This document shows, piece after piece, positions 24,122 to 32,305 of a DNA stretch of 64,000 nt. The translations under genes and the position numbers were made by a program. Origin of the DNA: an uncultured Pseudomonadales bacterium. Its GTDB lineage: Bacteria > Pseudomonadota > Gammaproteobacteria > Pseudomonadales > Azotimanducaceae. The notes beneath the pieces are model-generated. The model had not been told where the DNA came from and made no database searches. It was given only the letters and a program-made list of their open reading frames with translations. How positions within the stretch are numbered: position 1 is the first letter of the stretch; each line of letters opens with the position of its first letter. The DNA lies in the NCBI GenBank assembly GCA_951813295.1, contig CATOTI010000002.1, positions 2,108,001-2,172,000 of the forward strand, read 5' to 3'.

Positions 24122-25105
24122 CTAGCCGTAGATGCCGAGCTCGCCGGCTGGGCGTGTCTTGAAGCGACGATGGACCCAGTGGTACTGATCCGGCTCGAGG
24201 CGAATCGCGCCTTCGAGCGCGCGGTTGATGGCCGTGGCGTCGGCGAGTTCGTCGTCGCCGAAATCGTCGAAGGGTGCGCTGAAGCGGGCGCGCCACGTGC
24301 CCGTCCTCGCGTCCCGATAGTGGGCGAGAAAGACGAAGTCCGCATCGGTCATGCGCTTGAGACGCGTCAGCACGCTGATGGTCGCGGCCGGGACCCCGAA
24401 GAATGGCGCAAAGACGGCGTGTTTCCGACCGTAGTCCTGGTCCGGCGCGTACCAGACGAGCTTTCCTTCGCGGACCCGGCGCACGAGGGTCCGCATGTCC
24501 CGGCGATCGATCACGCGACCGAAATGGCGCCCGCGGCCGCGTTGCGTCAGGTATTCGATGACCGGGTTTTTATGTGGCCTGTAGACGACGTCGATGTCGA
24601 TGTGGCGCGCGATGAACGCACCGGCGATATCGAGGGTCGAGTAGTGTCCGCCGACGATGATCACGCCTTTGCCGCGTTCGAGCCGTGCGGTTACCTCATC
24701 GAGCCCTTCGAGGGTGAAGCGATCGAGAAACTTGTCGATCGGTCCGAGCCACGACATGGCGGTTTCGATCATCGCGATCCCGGTTGAGATGAATATCTCG
24801 CGAACGAGCCGTTGCTGCTCGGGCTTTGAGAGATCCGGAAAACAGAGCGACACGTTCGTTCTGACGATGTTTCGCCGGCGCTTGCCGACGCGGTAGCCGA
24901 GGCGGCCGATGCCCCGCCCCATGGCGATGAGCCAGCCAAGCGGCAGGCGCATCAAAAGCCAGAGCAAGGCGATGCCGATCCAGGTCAGCCAATGTGTTGG
25001 TGCGAGCAGTGAGCGCAACGTCGTGAAGGTCGGCGATTCAAGCGGAAGAAGTGTGGCACGCGATACGATGGATTCGCGACGATTCGTTTGGGGAGGGTCG
25101 AGCAT
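24122..25105 (-). CDS. Lipid A biosynthesis acyltransferase (LpxL/HtrB family)
   Basis: A 327-residue inner-membrane acyltransferase that adds a secondary acyl chain to Kdo-lipid A. It has one N-terminal membrane helix (about residues 40-60), the catalytic H-x4-D motif (His154-YSTL-Asp159), VVYRPHKNPVIE, and the WYAPDQDYG block of this family. The ATG at 25105 overlaps by one base the TTG start of the divergent lipoprotein gene. The paralogues LpxL, LpxM and LpxP cannot be separated from sequence alone, though LpxL is the more usual single copy. Confidence 0.88.
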   Translation of the reverse strand: MLDPPQTNRRESIVSRATLLPLESPTFTTLRSLLAPTHWLTWIGIALLWLLMRLPLGWLIAMGRGIGRLGYRVGKRRRNIVRTNVSLCFPDLSKPEQQRLVREIFISTGIAMIETAMSWLGPIDKFLDRFTLEGLDEVTARLERGKGVIIVGGHYSTLDIAGAFIARHIDIDVVYRPHKNPVIEYLTQRGRGRHFGRVIDRRDMRTLVRRVREGKLVWYAPDQDYGRKHAVFAPFFGVPAATISVLTRLKRMTDADFVFLAHYRDARTGTWRARFSAPFDDFGDDELADATAINRALEGAIRLEPDQYHWVHRRFKTRPAGELGIYG

Positions 25106-25524
25106 TGGGTGAGACAGACGACACGGCTGAAGGCGCCCAGGCGCGACGAAAACGCTCGATCCGGGGCTTGGTCGCCGCGCCTCTGGTGCTTGCCCTCGTG
25201 CTAGTGGTGCTCGGTGGATGTGCGTCCGCGTTGCAGCCGCCCGTCCTCGTCGAAGCGGGACGTCTCGTTTATCCCGCGGCCGCAAAGGCGCAGGGAGTCG
25301 AAGGTGAAGTCGTCGTGCAGTACGACGTCAATCCCGACGGGACAGTGACTGCCGTCGCGGTGCTGTCTGCCGATCCGCCGGGCGTATTCGACGCCGCCGC
25401 GACGGCACTCGTGCGTTCCTTCCGGTTCCGCCCGGCGCGTCTCGAGGGTCGTGTGGTGGCCAGTCTCGAGCAAACGAGCACCGTTCGATTCAAACTCGAC
25501 GATAGCGCTTACGAAGGATATTGA
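25105..25524 (+). CDS. TonB C-terminal-domain lipoprotein
   Basis: A 139-residue lipoprotein: basic N terminus, hydrophobic segment (residues 21-37) and lipobox LGGC with Cys39, then a TonB-type C-terminal domain (about 50-135: RLVYPAAAKAQGVEGEVVVQ, NPDGTVTAVAVL, ALVRSFRFRPA). True TonB is anchored by a helix and has a proline linker; neither is present, so this is a TonB-domain protein of different role. The TTG at 25105 has GGGGAGGG seven bases before it and overlaps the divergent gene's ATG by one base. The next gene's start lies two bases after its stop. Confidence 0.82.
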   Translation: MGETDDTAEGAQARRKRSIRGLVAAPLVLALVLVVLGGCASALQPPVLVEAGRLVYPAAAKAQGVEGEVVVQYDVNPDGTVTAVAVLSADPPGVFDAAATALVRSFRFRPARLEGRVVASLEQTSTVRFKLDDSAYEGY

Positions 25525-25526
25525 TC

Positions 25527-26612
25527 ATGCAGAACCGTGTTTGGCGGCTCGCTCGAACGCCAGCCGAAGGCTGGCCGACGGACGGCGATTTCGTTTGTGC
25601 GGACGAACCGCTTGCCGAAGTTGGTGAGGGCCAGGCCCTGGCCCGGTGTATCTACCTGTCGCTCGATCCGTACCAATGGGGTCGTCGTCGTGGCGGCGCC
25701 GAGGCCGTCGGCGATGTCTGTCACGGTCGTACGGTGGCGCAGGTTGTTGCCTCACGGATGGATGAGTTCGAGGAAGGCGACTACGTCTTCAATACCCTCG
25801 GGTGGCAGACCTACGGGCTCATGGGCCGGGATGTCGACATCTTCGGCTACATGTTTCCCCGCAAGCTGGACCCCGCTCTCGCGCCGATTTCGACGGCTGT
25901 CGGCGTACTCGGCATGCTGGGCCTGACGGCCTATTCCGGCACGCTGGTGCAATGTAATCCGCAGCCCGGCGAGACGGTCGTCGTGTCTGCCGCTTCGGGT
26001 GGTGTCGGGCAGGTGGCGGCACAGTTGGCGCGGATTCGCGGTTGCCGGGTCGTCGGGATCGCCGGCGTGGAGGCCAAGTGTGACTTCGTCGTCGACGAGC
26101 TCGGCGTCGATGCCTGCGTCTCTCACCTTTCGGAAAGCTATGCCGAAGATCTCGCCGCCGCGTGCCCGGACGGTATCGACGTCTACTTCGAAAACGTCGG
26201 CGGTAAGGTCTATGAAGGGGTCTTGCCGCTACTCAACACGCGCGCGCGGATCTCGCTGTGCGGAATGATCTCCCAGTACGGCAATGTCGACGGCGAGGAC
26301 GCCGGCACGGCCTGGCAGCGCATCGGCGCGCCGTACTTCGAGCGTCAGTCGGTGGCTGTGCATCGGCTCTTCGTGCGTAACTTCGTCGCTGACTACCAGG
26401 AGCGGTTCCTGAGTGAGATGGCGGAATGGATCCGCTCGGGCGACGTCAGATACCGCGAAGACCTCTGGCACGGCATCGATGCCGTACCGGAGGCTTTCGC
26501 GGCAATGCTCAAGGGCGGCAATTTCGGCAAGACGATCGTTGCGATCGGCGACGATCCGAGTGCCGATGCCGAGACGAATGCAAGGCGCGAGAGCGGCAAT
26601 ATCGTCGGTTAG
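25527..26612 (+). CDS. NADP-dependent medium-chain oxidoreductase (CurA-like)
   Basis: A 361-residue MDR-superfamily reductase of the CurA/leukotriene B4 dehydrogenase type, which reduces C=C bonds of enones with NADPH. N-terminal RCIYLSLDPYQWGRR, then the Rossmann A-A-S-G-G-V-G-Q motif and YFENVGGKVYEGVLPLL are family blocks; no zinc-binding cysteines are seen, as expected. The ATG at 25527 is chosen because AAGGA lies eight bases upstream; a TTG at 25521 is too close to it. Substrate is unknown. Confidence 0.9.
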   Translation: MQNRVWRLARTPAEGWPTDGDFVCADEPLAEVGEGQALARCIYLSLDPYQWGRRRGGAEAVGDVCHGRTVAQVVASRMDEFEEGDYVFNTLGWQTYGLMGRDVDIFGYMFPRKLDPALAPISTAVGVLGMLGLTAYSGTLVQCNPQPGETVVVSAASGGVGQVAAQLARIRGCRVVGIAGVEAKCDFVVDELGVDACVSHLSESYAEDLAAACPDGIDVYFENVGGKVYEGVLPLLNTRARISLCGMISQYGNVDGEDAGTAWQRIGAPYFERQSVAVHRLFVRNFVADYQERFLSEMAEWIRSGDVRYREDLWHGIDAVPEAFAAMLKGGNFGKTIVAIGDDPSADAETNARRESGNIVG

Positions 26613-26619
26613 CCGCGTC

Positions 26620-26649
26620 GAGCCCACCCGAGCACGGCTCGGTGGGCTC
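26620..26649. terminator. Bidirectional hairpin terminator
   Basis: GAGCCCACCCGAGC and GCTCGGTGGGCTC pair with a single bulge around ACG; outer GTCGAG/CTCGAC bases can extend the stem. It lies between the convergent oxidoreductase and monooxygenase genes. There is no long T tract, but the stem is strong. Confidence 0.65.
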
Positions 26650-26657
26650 CTCTCGAC

Positions 26658-28454
26658 TCAGTTGAGGCTGACGCCGGCCATAGTGCCTTCTTCACGCCAG
26701 TTGCGGATGATCTGGAAGAAAGCTTCCGGTCCCGCCCCGTACTGACTGCCGAGCAGGGAATTGCCGCCGCCTGGCTGGCCTTCGTTGTTGTAGTAGCCGG
26801 GCGTGCATTCCTGAAGGAATTGCATGTTGAAGACCGCCGAATCTTCGATGGTCTTGACCCACGCGTCCTCGCTCTCGAGCGAAGCCTCGAGGCAGCGCGC
26901 GTTGCTCTTCATACCCTGCTCGATCATGTAAGCGATGTGCAGGCTCTGCTCGTTCAGCATGTGCGGGAAGTTGGCCGTGAATCCGCCTTGTGTCACGCCC
27001 ATGAAGAAGCAGTTCGGGAAGCCGTTGGTCTGGAAGCCGTGCAGGGTCCGCATGCCGTCCTTCCACTTCTCCGTGAGCGTCTGATCGCGGCCGTGGACTT
27101 CGTAGCCCGCCCGTCGCGTATAGGCCGTACCTACCTCGAAACCGGTCGCGTAGATGATGCAATCGAGTTCGTACTCCACGCCGTCGACGACCACGCCCTT
27201 TTCGGTGATTCGCTCGACGCCCTGACCGTTGGTGTCGACCAATGTCACGTTGTCCTGGTTGAAGGCAGGCAGGTAGTCATCGTGGAAACAGGGGCGTTTG
27301 CAGAACTGCCGGTAGTAAGGCTTCAGTGCTTCTGCCGTTGCATCGTCCTCGATCAGATCGTCGACCCGCGTGCGGATCTGATTCATCTTCTGAAAGTCAG
27401 CGAGTTCGACGCGGTTGGCCATTTCCTCGGGCGTGAGTTCGACATCCGAACGAGCGGCGGCGATGCCGCTCAGATTGCGGATGATGTCCGTCCAGCCATC
27501 GGCGACGAGATCTTCGTCCTGATGACCGCCCGTCACCAGGATGTTGAAGTTCTGCATGCGGTTGCGCTGCCAGCCGGGTTCGAGCGAGTCTGCCCATTCC
27601 TGATCGGTCGGTCGGTTGCCTCGGACGTCGATCGATGACGGCGTGCGTTGGAAGACGTGTAGGGACTTCGCTCCTTTGGCGAGATGCGGCACACACTGCA
27701 CGGCCGTCGCCCCGGTGCCGATCACGCCGATGCGCTTGTCACCGATTCTGTCGAGCCCGCCGTCGGACGATCCGCCGGTGTAGTCGTAGTCCCACCGGCT
27801 GGTGTGGAAGGCGTGGCCCTTGAAGGATTCGATGCCCGGAATACCCGGTAGCTTCGGTCGGTTGAGCGGACCGTTCGACATGCAGACATATCGCGCGCGC
27901 ATCTCGTCGCCGCGATTGGTCGAAACGATCCACCGCGCGGCTGCGTCGTCCCAGCGCATCGCCGTGACTTCCGTTTGAAAGCACGCGTTGTCGTAAAGGT
28001 CGAACTTCTCGCCGATCGCGCGACTGTGCGCGAGGATCTCGGGGGCGTGGCTGTATTTCTCTTTCGGCACATACCCGAGCTCTTCCAGGAGCGGTAGGTA
28101 GATATAGGACTCGATGTCGCACTGCGCACCCGGATACCGGTTCCAATACCACGTACCGCCGAAGTCGCCGCCCTTCTCGATGATCCGAATGTCCTGGATT
28201 CCCGCCTCGCGCAGACGCGCGCCCGCGAGAAGGCCGCCGAAGCCGCCACCGATGACGACAACGTCGACTTCGTCGAAGAGCGGATCACGCGCCACCGGCG
28301 AGTCGACGTATGGATCGTCGACGTAGTGGGCGAAGGCGTCTTTGACTTCGACGTATTGCTCGTTGCCCTCGGTGCGCAAACGTTTGTCGCGCTCGTTGCG
28401 GTATTTGTCGCGCAGGCTATCGGGATCGAATCCGAGCTCGGTGGCTTCGCTCAT
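26658..28454 (-). CDS. Baeyer-Villiger-type flavin monooxygenase
   Basis: A 598-residue FAD/NADPH monooxygenase. The FAD Rossmann motif GGGFGG is at residues 69-74, the BVMO fingerprint F-x-G-x3-H-x3-W-D reads FKGHAFHTSRWD, and the NADPH motif GVIGTGATAV follows. These enzymes insert oxygen next to ketones or oxidise heteroatoms. The first 60 residues form the extension seen in phenylacetone/cyclohexanone-type BVMOs. The next minus-strand gene upstream is an amidase 61 bp away, possibly co-transcribed. Confidence 0.9.
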   Translation of the reverse strand: MSEATELGFDPDSLRDKYRNERDKRLRTEGNEQYVEVKDAFAHYVDDPYVDSPVARDPLFDEVDVVVIGGGFGGLLAGARLREAGIQDIRIIEKGGDFGGTWYWNRYPGAQCDIESYIYLPLLEELGYVPKEKYSHAPEILAHSRAIGEKFDLYDNACFQTEVTAMRWDDAAARWIVSTNRGDEMRARYVCMSNGPLNRPKLPGIPGIESFKGHAFHTSRWDYDYTGGSSDGGLDRIGDKRIGVIGTGATAVQCVPHLAKGAKSLHVFQRTPSSIDVRGNRPTDQEWADSLEPGWQRNRMQNFNILVTGGHQDEDLVADGWTDIIRNLSGIAAARSDVELTPEEMANRVELADFQKMNQIRTRVDDLIEDDATAEALKPYYRQFCKRPCFHDDYLPAFNQDNVTLVDTNGQGVERITEKGVVVDGVEYELDCIIYATGFEVGTAYTRRAGYEVHGRDQTLTEKWKDGMRTLHGFQTNGFPNCFFMGVTQGGFTANFPHMLNEQSLHIAYMIEQGMKSNARCLEASLESEDAWVKTIEDSAVFNMQFLQECTPGYYNNEGQPGGGNSLLGSQYGAGPEAFFQIIRNWREEGTMAGVSLN

Positions 28455-28515
28455 CGTTTTCTCAAGGCTCGTTCGTTTGATGGGGCGGCTTTCATACCGA
28501 GCCCTTATCCGATGA

Positions 28516-29913
28516 TCAAGTGTCGAGTGTCGGCGCGACGTCTGCGGAGCTCACGATCGGCTCGATCGCTTTGGCGTACTCGAGCAGCGCCTTGTCGGCG
28601 CGCAGTGGCGCGATGAGCTGAATACCGATCGGCAAGCCGTTGGCGAAACCCGCGGGCATCGACAACGCCGGGCACGCCGTCGTCGTGATGAGGCTGCAGC
28701 TTTCCATCCACTGGATGTAAGTTCGCATCGACTGGCCATCGACCTCACGAACCCAGTCGGTATCGAGATCGAACGGCTGGACCTGCGTCGTCGGGCCGAT
28801 CAGCAGGTCGTAGTCATTGAAGAAACCGGCCACCCGCTCGATCAACGCAGCGCGGGCGGGGTAGACCCAGTCGTAGTCGGCGTTGGAGAGGGCAACACCG
28901 GCTTCCATATTCCAGATGATGGTGTCCTTGAGTTCGGCGCGTTGTGCCTCGGCGAGGTCGGCGAAACGACGGAAGCTCGACGCCCGCAGGATATGGAAGA
29001 TGCGACGGGCGTCGGCGAGATCCGGCGTGGCTTCCTCGACGATGGCGCCCGCCGCGGCAAGTTCCGCGGCTACTGACTCGATGCGCGCTCGAATCTCGGC
29101 CGCTACGGGCAGGCGACCGAAATTGGTCGTCACCGCGATCCGCAGCCCTTCGAGGCGCGCCGGTTCGATCGGCGAGAAGCTCGAACCGGGCTCCGGCAGC
29201 ACATTGTGGATCCGCGCATCGGGACCGGCGAGCGCGGAAAAGAGCAGGGCCAGGTCGTCGACGTTGCGCGCCATCGCGCCCGAAACGCCGAGATCGAACC
29301 ACGGATTGCCGTTGGGCCAGGTCGGCACTCGGCCGGGGGACGCGCGAAACCCGAGTACGTTGCAGAAAGCCGCGGGATTTCGGAGCGATCCACCCATGTC
29401 GCTACCGTCCGCGAGCGGCAACATCCGGCTCGCGAGGGCTACCGCCGCGCCGCCGCTACTGCCCCCACAGGTTTTTGATAGATCGTAGGGATTCTTCGTC
29501 GCACCGAACACGCGGTTGAACGTCTGCGACCCCGCGCCGAATTCGGGCGTGTTGGTTTTGCCGATCGTGATCGCGCCGGCTTCGCGCATACGCGTGACGA
29601 TCAATGCGTCGGTCTCGGGAATATTGTCACGGTGGAGCGTCGAGCCGAACGTCGTTCGGATGCCCTTCGTGGGAACGAGGTCCTTATGCGCGATGGGGAG
29701 CCCCGCGAGCGGCGCGTCGACGGCGCCAGTCCTGTCGATTTCGTTGGCGGCGTCTACGGCCTCGTCGAACGTCGTCGTCACAATGGCGTTCAGGGTTGGG
29801 TTCGCCGCTTCGATGCGACGAATGTGTGCCTCCACGACTTCTTTCGCGCTCAACTCCTTCGATCGGATCAACCGGCGCAGCTCGGTCGCCGAATATGAGA
29901 CCAGGTTTTCCAT
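28516..29913 (-). CDS. Amidase (amidase-signature family)
   Basis: A 465-residue cytoplasmic amidase. The Ser-cisSer-Lys triad is visible in IAHKDLVPT, TCGGSSGGAAVAL and DGSDMGGSLRNPA. The first residues (YSATELRRLIRSKELSAKEV) are typical. It lacks a signal peptide, unlike the amidase at 20791. The ATG at 29913 is preceded by AGGGGG. The substrate is not readable; the neighbouring monooxygenase suggests catabolism of a xenobiotic or ring compound, which is inference only. Confidence 0.9.
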   Translation of the reverse strand: MENLVSYSATELRRLIRSKELSAKEVVEAHIRRIEAANPTLNAIVTTTFDEAVDAANEIDRTGAVDAPLAGLPIAHKDLVPTKGIRTTFGSTLHRDNIPETDALIVTRMREAGAITIGKTNTPEFGAGSQTFNRVFGATKNPYDLSKTCGGSSGGAAVALASRMLPLADGSDMGGSLRNPAAFCNVLGFRASPGRVPTWPNGNPWFDLGVSGAMARNVDDLALLFSALAGPDARIHNVLPEPGSSFSPIEPARLEGLRIAVTTNFGRLPVAAEIRARIESVAAELAAAGAIVEEATPDLADARRIFHILRASSFRRFADLAEAQRAELKDTIIWNMEAGVALSNADYDWVYPARAALIERVAGFFNDYDLLIGPTTQVQPFDLDTDWVREVDGQSMRTYIQWMESCSLITTTACPALSMPAGFANGLPIGIQLIAPLRADKALLEYAKAIEPIVSSADVAPTLDT

Positions 29914-29969
29914 TCGTGCCCCCTTGTCGGGATGGATTGCGTGATGCTTCTTTCTGCACACTGACCGAC

Positions 29970-30242
29970 ATGATTAGTGTGCTGATGGTCGACCCCTTCG
30001 TGTACGAGGCGAGCCTCGACGGTAGCGGTGTCGGCGCGGGGACCGTTATCACGGTCGATTTGAGTCACGAGGTCTACGTCGCGCTTACGTCTCGGCAGTT
30101 CACGCAGGAGTGGCTCATCATCCAGGCGATCCAGTATCTGCTCGAACGCGGTGACGATCTTGGCGATCGGATCGACCTCGGCGTCTTCCTCGAAGACGCG
30201 TCATTCGTTACCGAGATCGACCGTCGCCTGAATCGCCGATAG
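29970..30242 (+). CDS. Small conserved hypothetical protein
   Basis: A 90-residue protein from ATG 29970 (ATG 29985 is an alternative). It begins with MISVLMVDPFVYEA and ends in a basic RRLNRR tail. The central part (TVITVDLSHEVYVALT, then EWLIIQAIQYLLERG) alternates strand and helix. I do not recognise it. It is divergent from the amidase (56 bp) and its stop is 2 bp from the convergent nitroreductase. Confidence 0.55.
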   Translation: MISVLMVDPFVYEASLDGSGVGAGTVITVDLSHEVYVALTSRQFTQEWLIIQAIQYLLERGDDLGDRIDLGVFLEDASFVTEIDRRLNRR

Positions 30243-30244
30243 GC

Positions 30245-30877
30245 CTACCAAGTATCCCAGTGAGTGATGTTCGCGACGGGTGGTCGCGCGGCGGGTTTGA
30301 AGTCCGTGCCGAGCGTATACGCGACCGGTAGGAGCGCGACCTGGATCACGTCGTCGGGAATACCGAGCAATTCAGCCGCTTCCTTCTCGTGATTGAGGTG
30401 CAGCGTCGTGAGGCAGGATCCGAGTCCGCGAGAGCGCAGTGCCAGTTGGAAGCTCCAGACGGCCGGGTAGATCGACGCGTAGAAACCGCCCAACGCGGTA
30501 ACGGGCGTGCCTTCGCGAGGTCGTCCCTGCAGGCAGGGAATGACGTGGACCGGGACTTCATGAAGGTGCTCCATCAGATAGAGCGCCGACGAAAAGACGC
30601 GTGATGTCTGCGTGCCGTCCTGCGACTGTTCTTCGGCGCTTCGAAGGTACGGCTCGGCATCGCGCTTGTAGAGGTCCGCGAGCGCGCGCCGCTTTTCGGC
30701 GTCCTGGACCACGATCCATCGCCACCCCTGGCTGTTCGACCCCGTCGGGGCTTGCACGGCGAGCTCAAGGCATTCGTTGATCACCTCACGCGGCACGTCG
30801 CGGCTGAGATCGAGCCGCTTACGTACCGCACGGGTGGTGGAAAGAAGCTCATCGCAAACTGAAACGTCGAGCGCCAT
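30245..30877 (-). CDS. Nitroreductase-family flavoprotein
   Basis: A 210-residue FMN-dependent oxidoreductase. The family signature RAVRKRLDLSRDVPREVI, then AVQAPTGSNSQGWRW, binds FMN and is followed by SFQLALRSRGLGSCLTTLH and an E-x-x-x-L-L-G-I-P block. It would reduce nitro compounds, quinones or enones with NAD(P)H. The ATG at 30877 has GGAGACG eight bases upstream. Confidence 0.88.
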   Translation of the reverse strand: MALDVSVCDELLSTTRAVRKRLDLSRDVPREVINECLELAVQAPTGSNSQGWRWIVVQDAEKRRALADLYKRDAEPYLRSAEEQSQDGTQTSRVFSSALYLMEHLHEVPVHVIPCLQGRPREGTPVTALGGFYASIYPAVWSFQLALRSRGLGSCLTTLHLNHEKEAAELLGIPDDVIQVALLPVAYTLGTDFKPAARPPVANITHWDTW

Positions 30878-30957
30878 AACAATCGTCTCCCTCAAAAACG
30901 ACCGCTATCGTAAGGCACTTGTCTCGCCCCTGTTCGAGAAAAAGGTGGAGGAAAACG

Positions 30958-31395
30958 ATGGCGAACGTCTTTGACGATACGTGGGACTCGGACGGCTCGG
31001 AGCCGTGGCAGAACGGCACGAAGAGCCGTCGGCTCGTCGGCGGCGTCCGCGCGGGAATGAGCGTCTACGAGCTCCCGCCCGGCTCGGTCGGGCCGCCCTA
31101 CCACTTCCATCACGGCCACGAGGAAATCGTCGTGGTGATCTCGGGTAACCCGCGCTTGCGTACGCCCGCGGGAGAGCGCGACCTCGTCGCGGGCGAGGTG
31201 GTGCATTTCGAATGTGGTGCCGCTGGTGCGCACAAACTCAGCAACCCAACGGCGGATGCGGTGCGCTATGCCGTGATGAGCAATCTCGAGTCACCGGATG
31301 CTGTCGAGTATCCCGACACCGGGGAACTGTCGGTCATGGCGCGCACGGATTCCCAGCTCGGCACGCCGCTGTGGCACATGCGCACGATCGACTGA
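30958..31395 (+). CDS. Cupin-domain protein
   Basis: A 145-residue single-cupin protein. The cupin motif 1 is visible as PPYHFHHGHEEIVVVISG with its histidines and Glu, and the second motif as AGEVVHFECGAAGAHKLSN. An AGGTGGAGG site precedes the ATG at 30958. Cupins of this size hold a metal for isomerase, dioxygenase or sensing roles; no narrower assignment is possible. It is convergent with the AlkD-like gene, 9 bp apart. Confidence 0.8.
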   Translation: MANVFDDTWDSDGSEPWQNGTKSRRLVGGVRAGMSVYELPPGSVGPPYHFHHGHEEIVVVISGNPRLRTPAGERDLVAGEVVHFECGAAGAHKLSNPTADAVRYAVMSNLESPDAVEYPDTGELSVMARTDSQLGTPLWHMRTID

Positions 31396-31404
31396 ATCTC
31401 GCCG

Positions 31405-32115
31405 TCAGGGAATCTCGGTCACCACGCCTCGTTTCACGAGCACCTTCAATCCTTCTCGTTTCGAAAGCGGGGGGAGGTCGTCGGCATGCTCCTCGACGAA
31501 CGCGATCACCCAATCGGGTGCGACGTAGGAGTACTGACGCAGCGCCCACCCGATGCCCTTGCGCAGGAAGAACTCGCGATCACCGATCGAGGGCGTGATG
31601 ACCTCGCGCAAGAGCGCTGGGTCGGTTTCGTCCTTTGCCTTGAGCTGCGCGAGGATGGCGGTGCGTCTTAGCCAGAAGTCATCGTGGCGCGCCCAATCGA
31701 TGAGTATCGGCACCGTGCCGGGCTTGTCGTTCGCGAGCATCGAACCGACCGCGCCGGGCGCGATGCCGTCGATGAAGTCCCACCAGGCGCCCGTCGTGAC
31801 GAGTTCTTCGATGAGTGCGCGTTTGTCGACGGTGAGGTAGCGACGATGGCGTGCGCTCGTCAGGACATCGATAGCGGCGTAGCGCTCCTCACGATGGCTC
31901 GCCTGGCGCCAGAGCGTGGTGATGGCGTCGAGCCATTGCGCCTCGTCTGCTGGCGGATCCTCGCGAAGCGCTTTGCGGACGATTTTGCGTACGTCGGGCA
32001 CGGTCGTGCCGTGGAACGGCATCGCCGACTTCATGTAGCGCTGCTGGCCGTCGGCACGTTCCGGGTCGGCCGCCGCGACCACCCGCTCGACGATCGTTGT
32101 CGCGAGCCGGGACAT
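31405..32115 (-). CDS. DNA alkylation repair protein (AlkD-like)
   Basis: A 236-residue HEAT-like repeat glycosylase resembling AlkD, which excises positively charged alkylpurines without base flipping. Family features: KSAMPFHGTTVPDVRKIVRK, SHREERYAAIDVL, ELVTTGAWWDFIDGIA with the conserved W-W-D, and the WALRQYSYVAPDWVIAFVEE helix pair. With Ada-AlkA and Ogt at the left end, it is the third alkylation-repair gene here. It is upstream of the THX start by about 5 bp on the same strand in reverse order: THX stops at 32121, just before this gene's ATG. Confidence 0.88.
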   Translation of the reverse strand: MSRLATTIVERVVAAADPERADGQQRYMKSAMPFHGTTVPDVRKIVRKALREDPPADEAQWLDAITTLWRQASHREERYAAIDVLTSARHRRYLTVDKRALIEELVTTGAWWDFIDGIAPGAVGSMLANDKPGTVPILIDWARHDDFWLRRTAILAQLKAKDETDPALLREVITPSIGDREFFLRKGIGWALRQYSYVAPDWVIAFVEEHADDLPPLSKREGLKVLVKRGVVTEIP

Positions 32116-32120
32116 TGGCG

Positions 32121-32225
32121 CTATTCGGTGGTTTTGTTCGCCTTTTTGCTCTTCTTGAGGCGGCTCTTGCCGAACGATCCTTTGATGATCTTGCCGCGTC
32201 GTGTGCGGACGTCGCCTTTACCCAA
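32121..32225 (-). CDS. 30S ribosomal protein THX
   Basis: A 34-residue basic peptide, MGKGDVRTRRGKIIKGSFGK then SRLKKSKKANKTTE. The opening G-K-G-D-x-x-T-R-R-G-K and S-x-G-K-S-R are the hallmark of THX, a small protein near the top of the 30S head. The start is a TTG at 32225 with GAGGAA seven bases upstream; a longer open frame upstream is not conserved-looking. It lies 5 bp before the AlkD-like gene and may be co-transcribed with it. Confidence 0.9.
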   Translation of the reverse strand: MGKGDVRTRRGKIIKGSFGKSRLKKSKKANKTTE

Positions 32226-32305
32226 TGCGCTATTCCTCGAGTGGTGTTTGATTCGGGGCGCGATCGTACGCCAAACCGTTGCGCACTCGGTAGTTTCCGC
32301 GCGCA

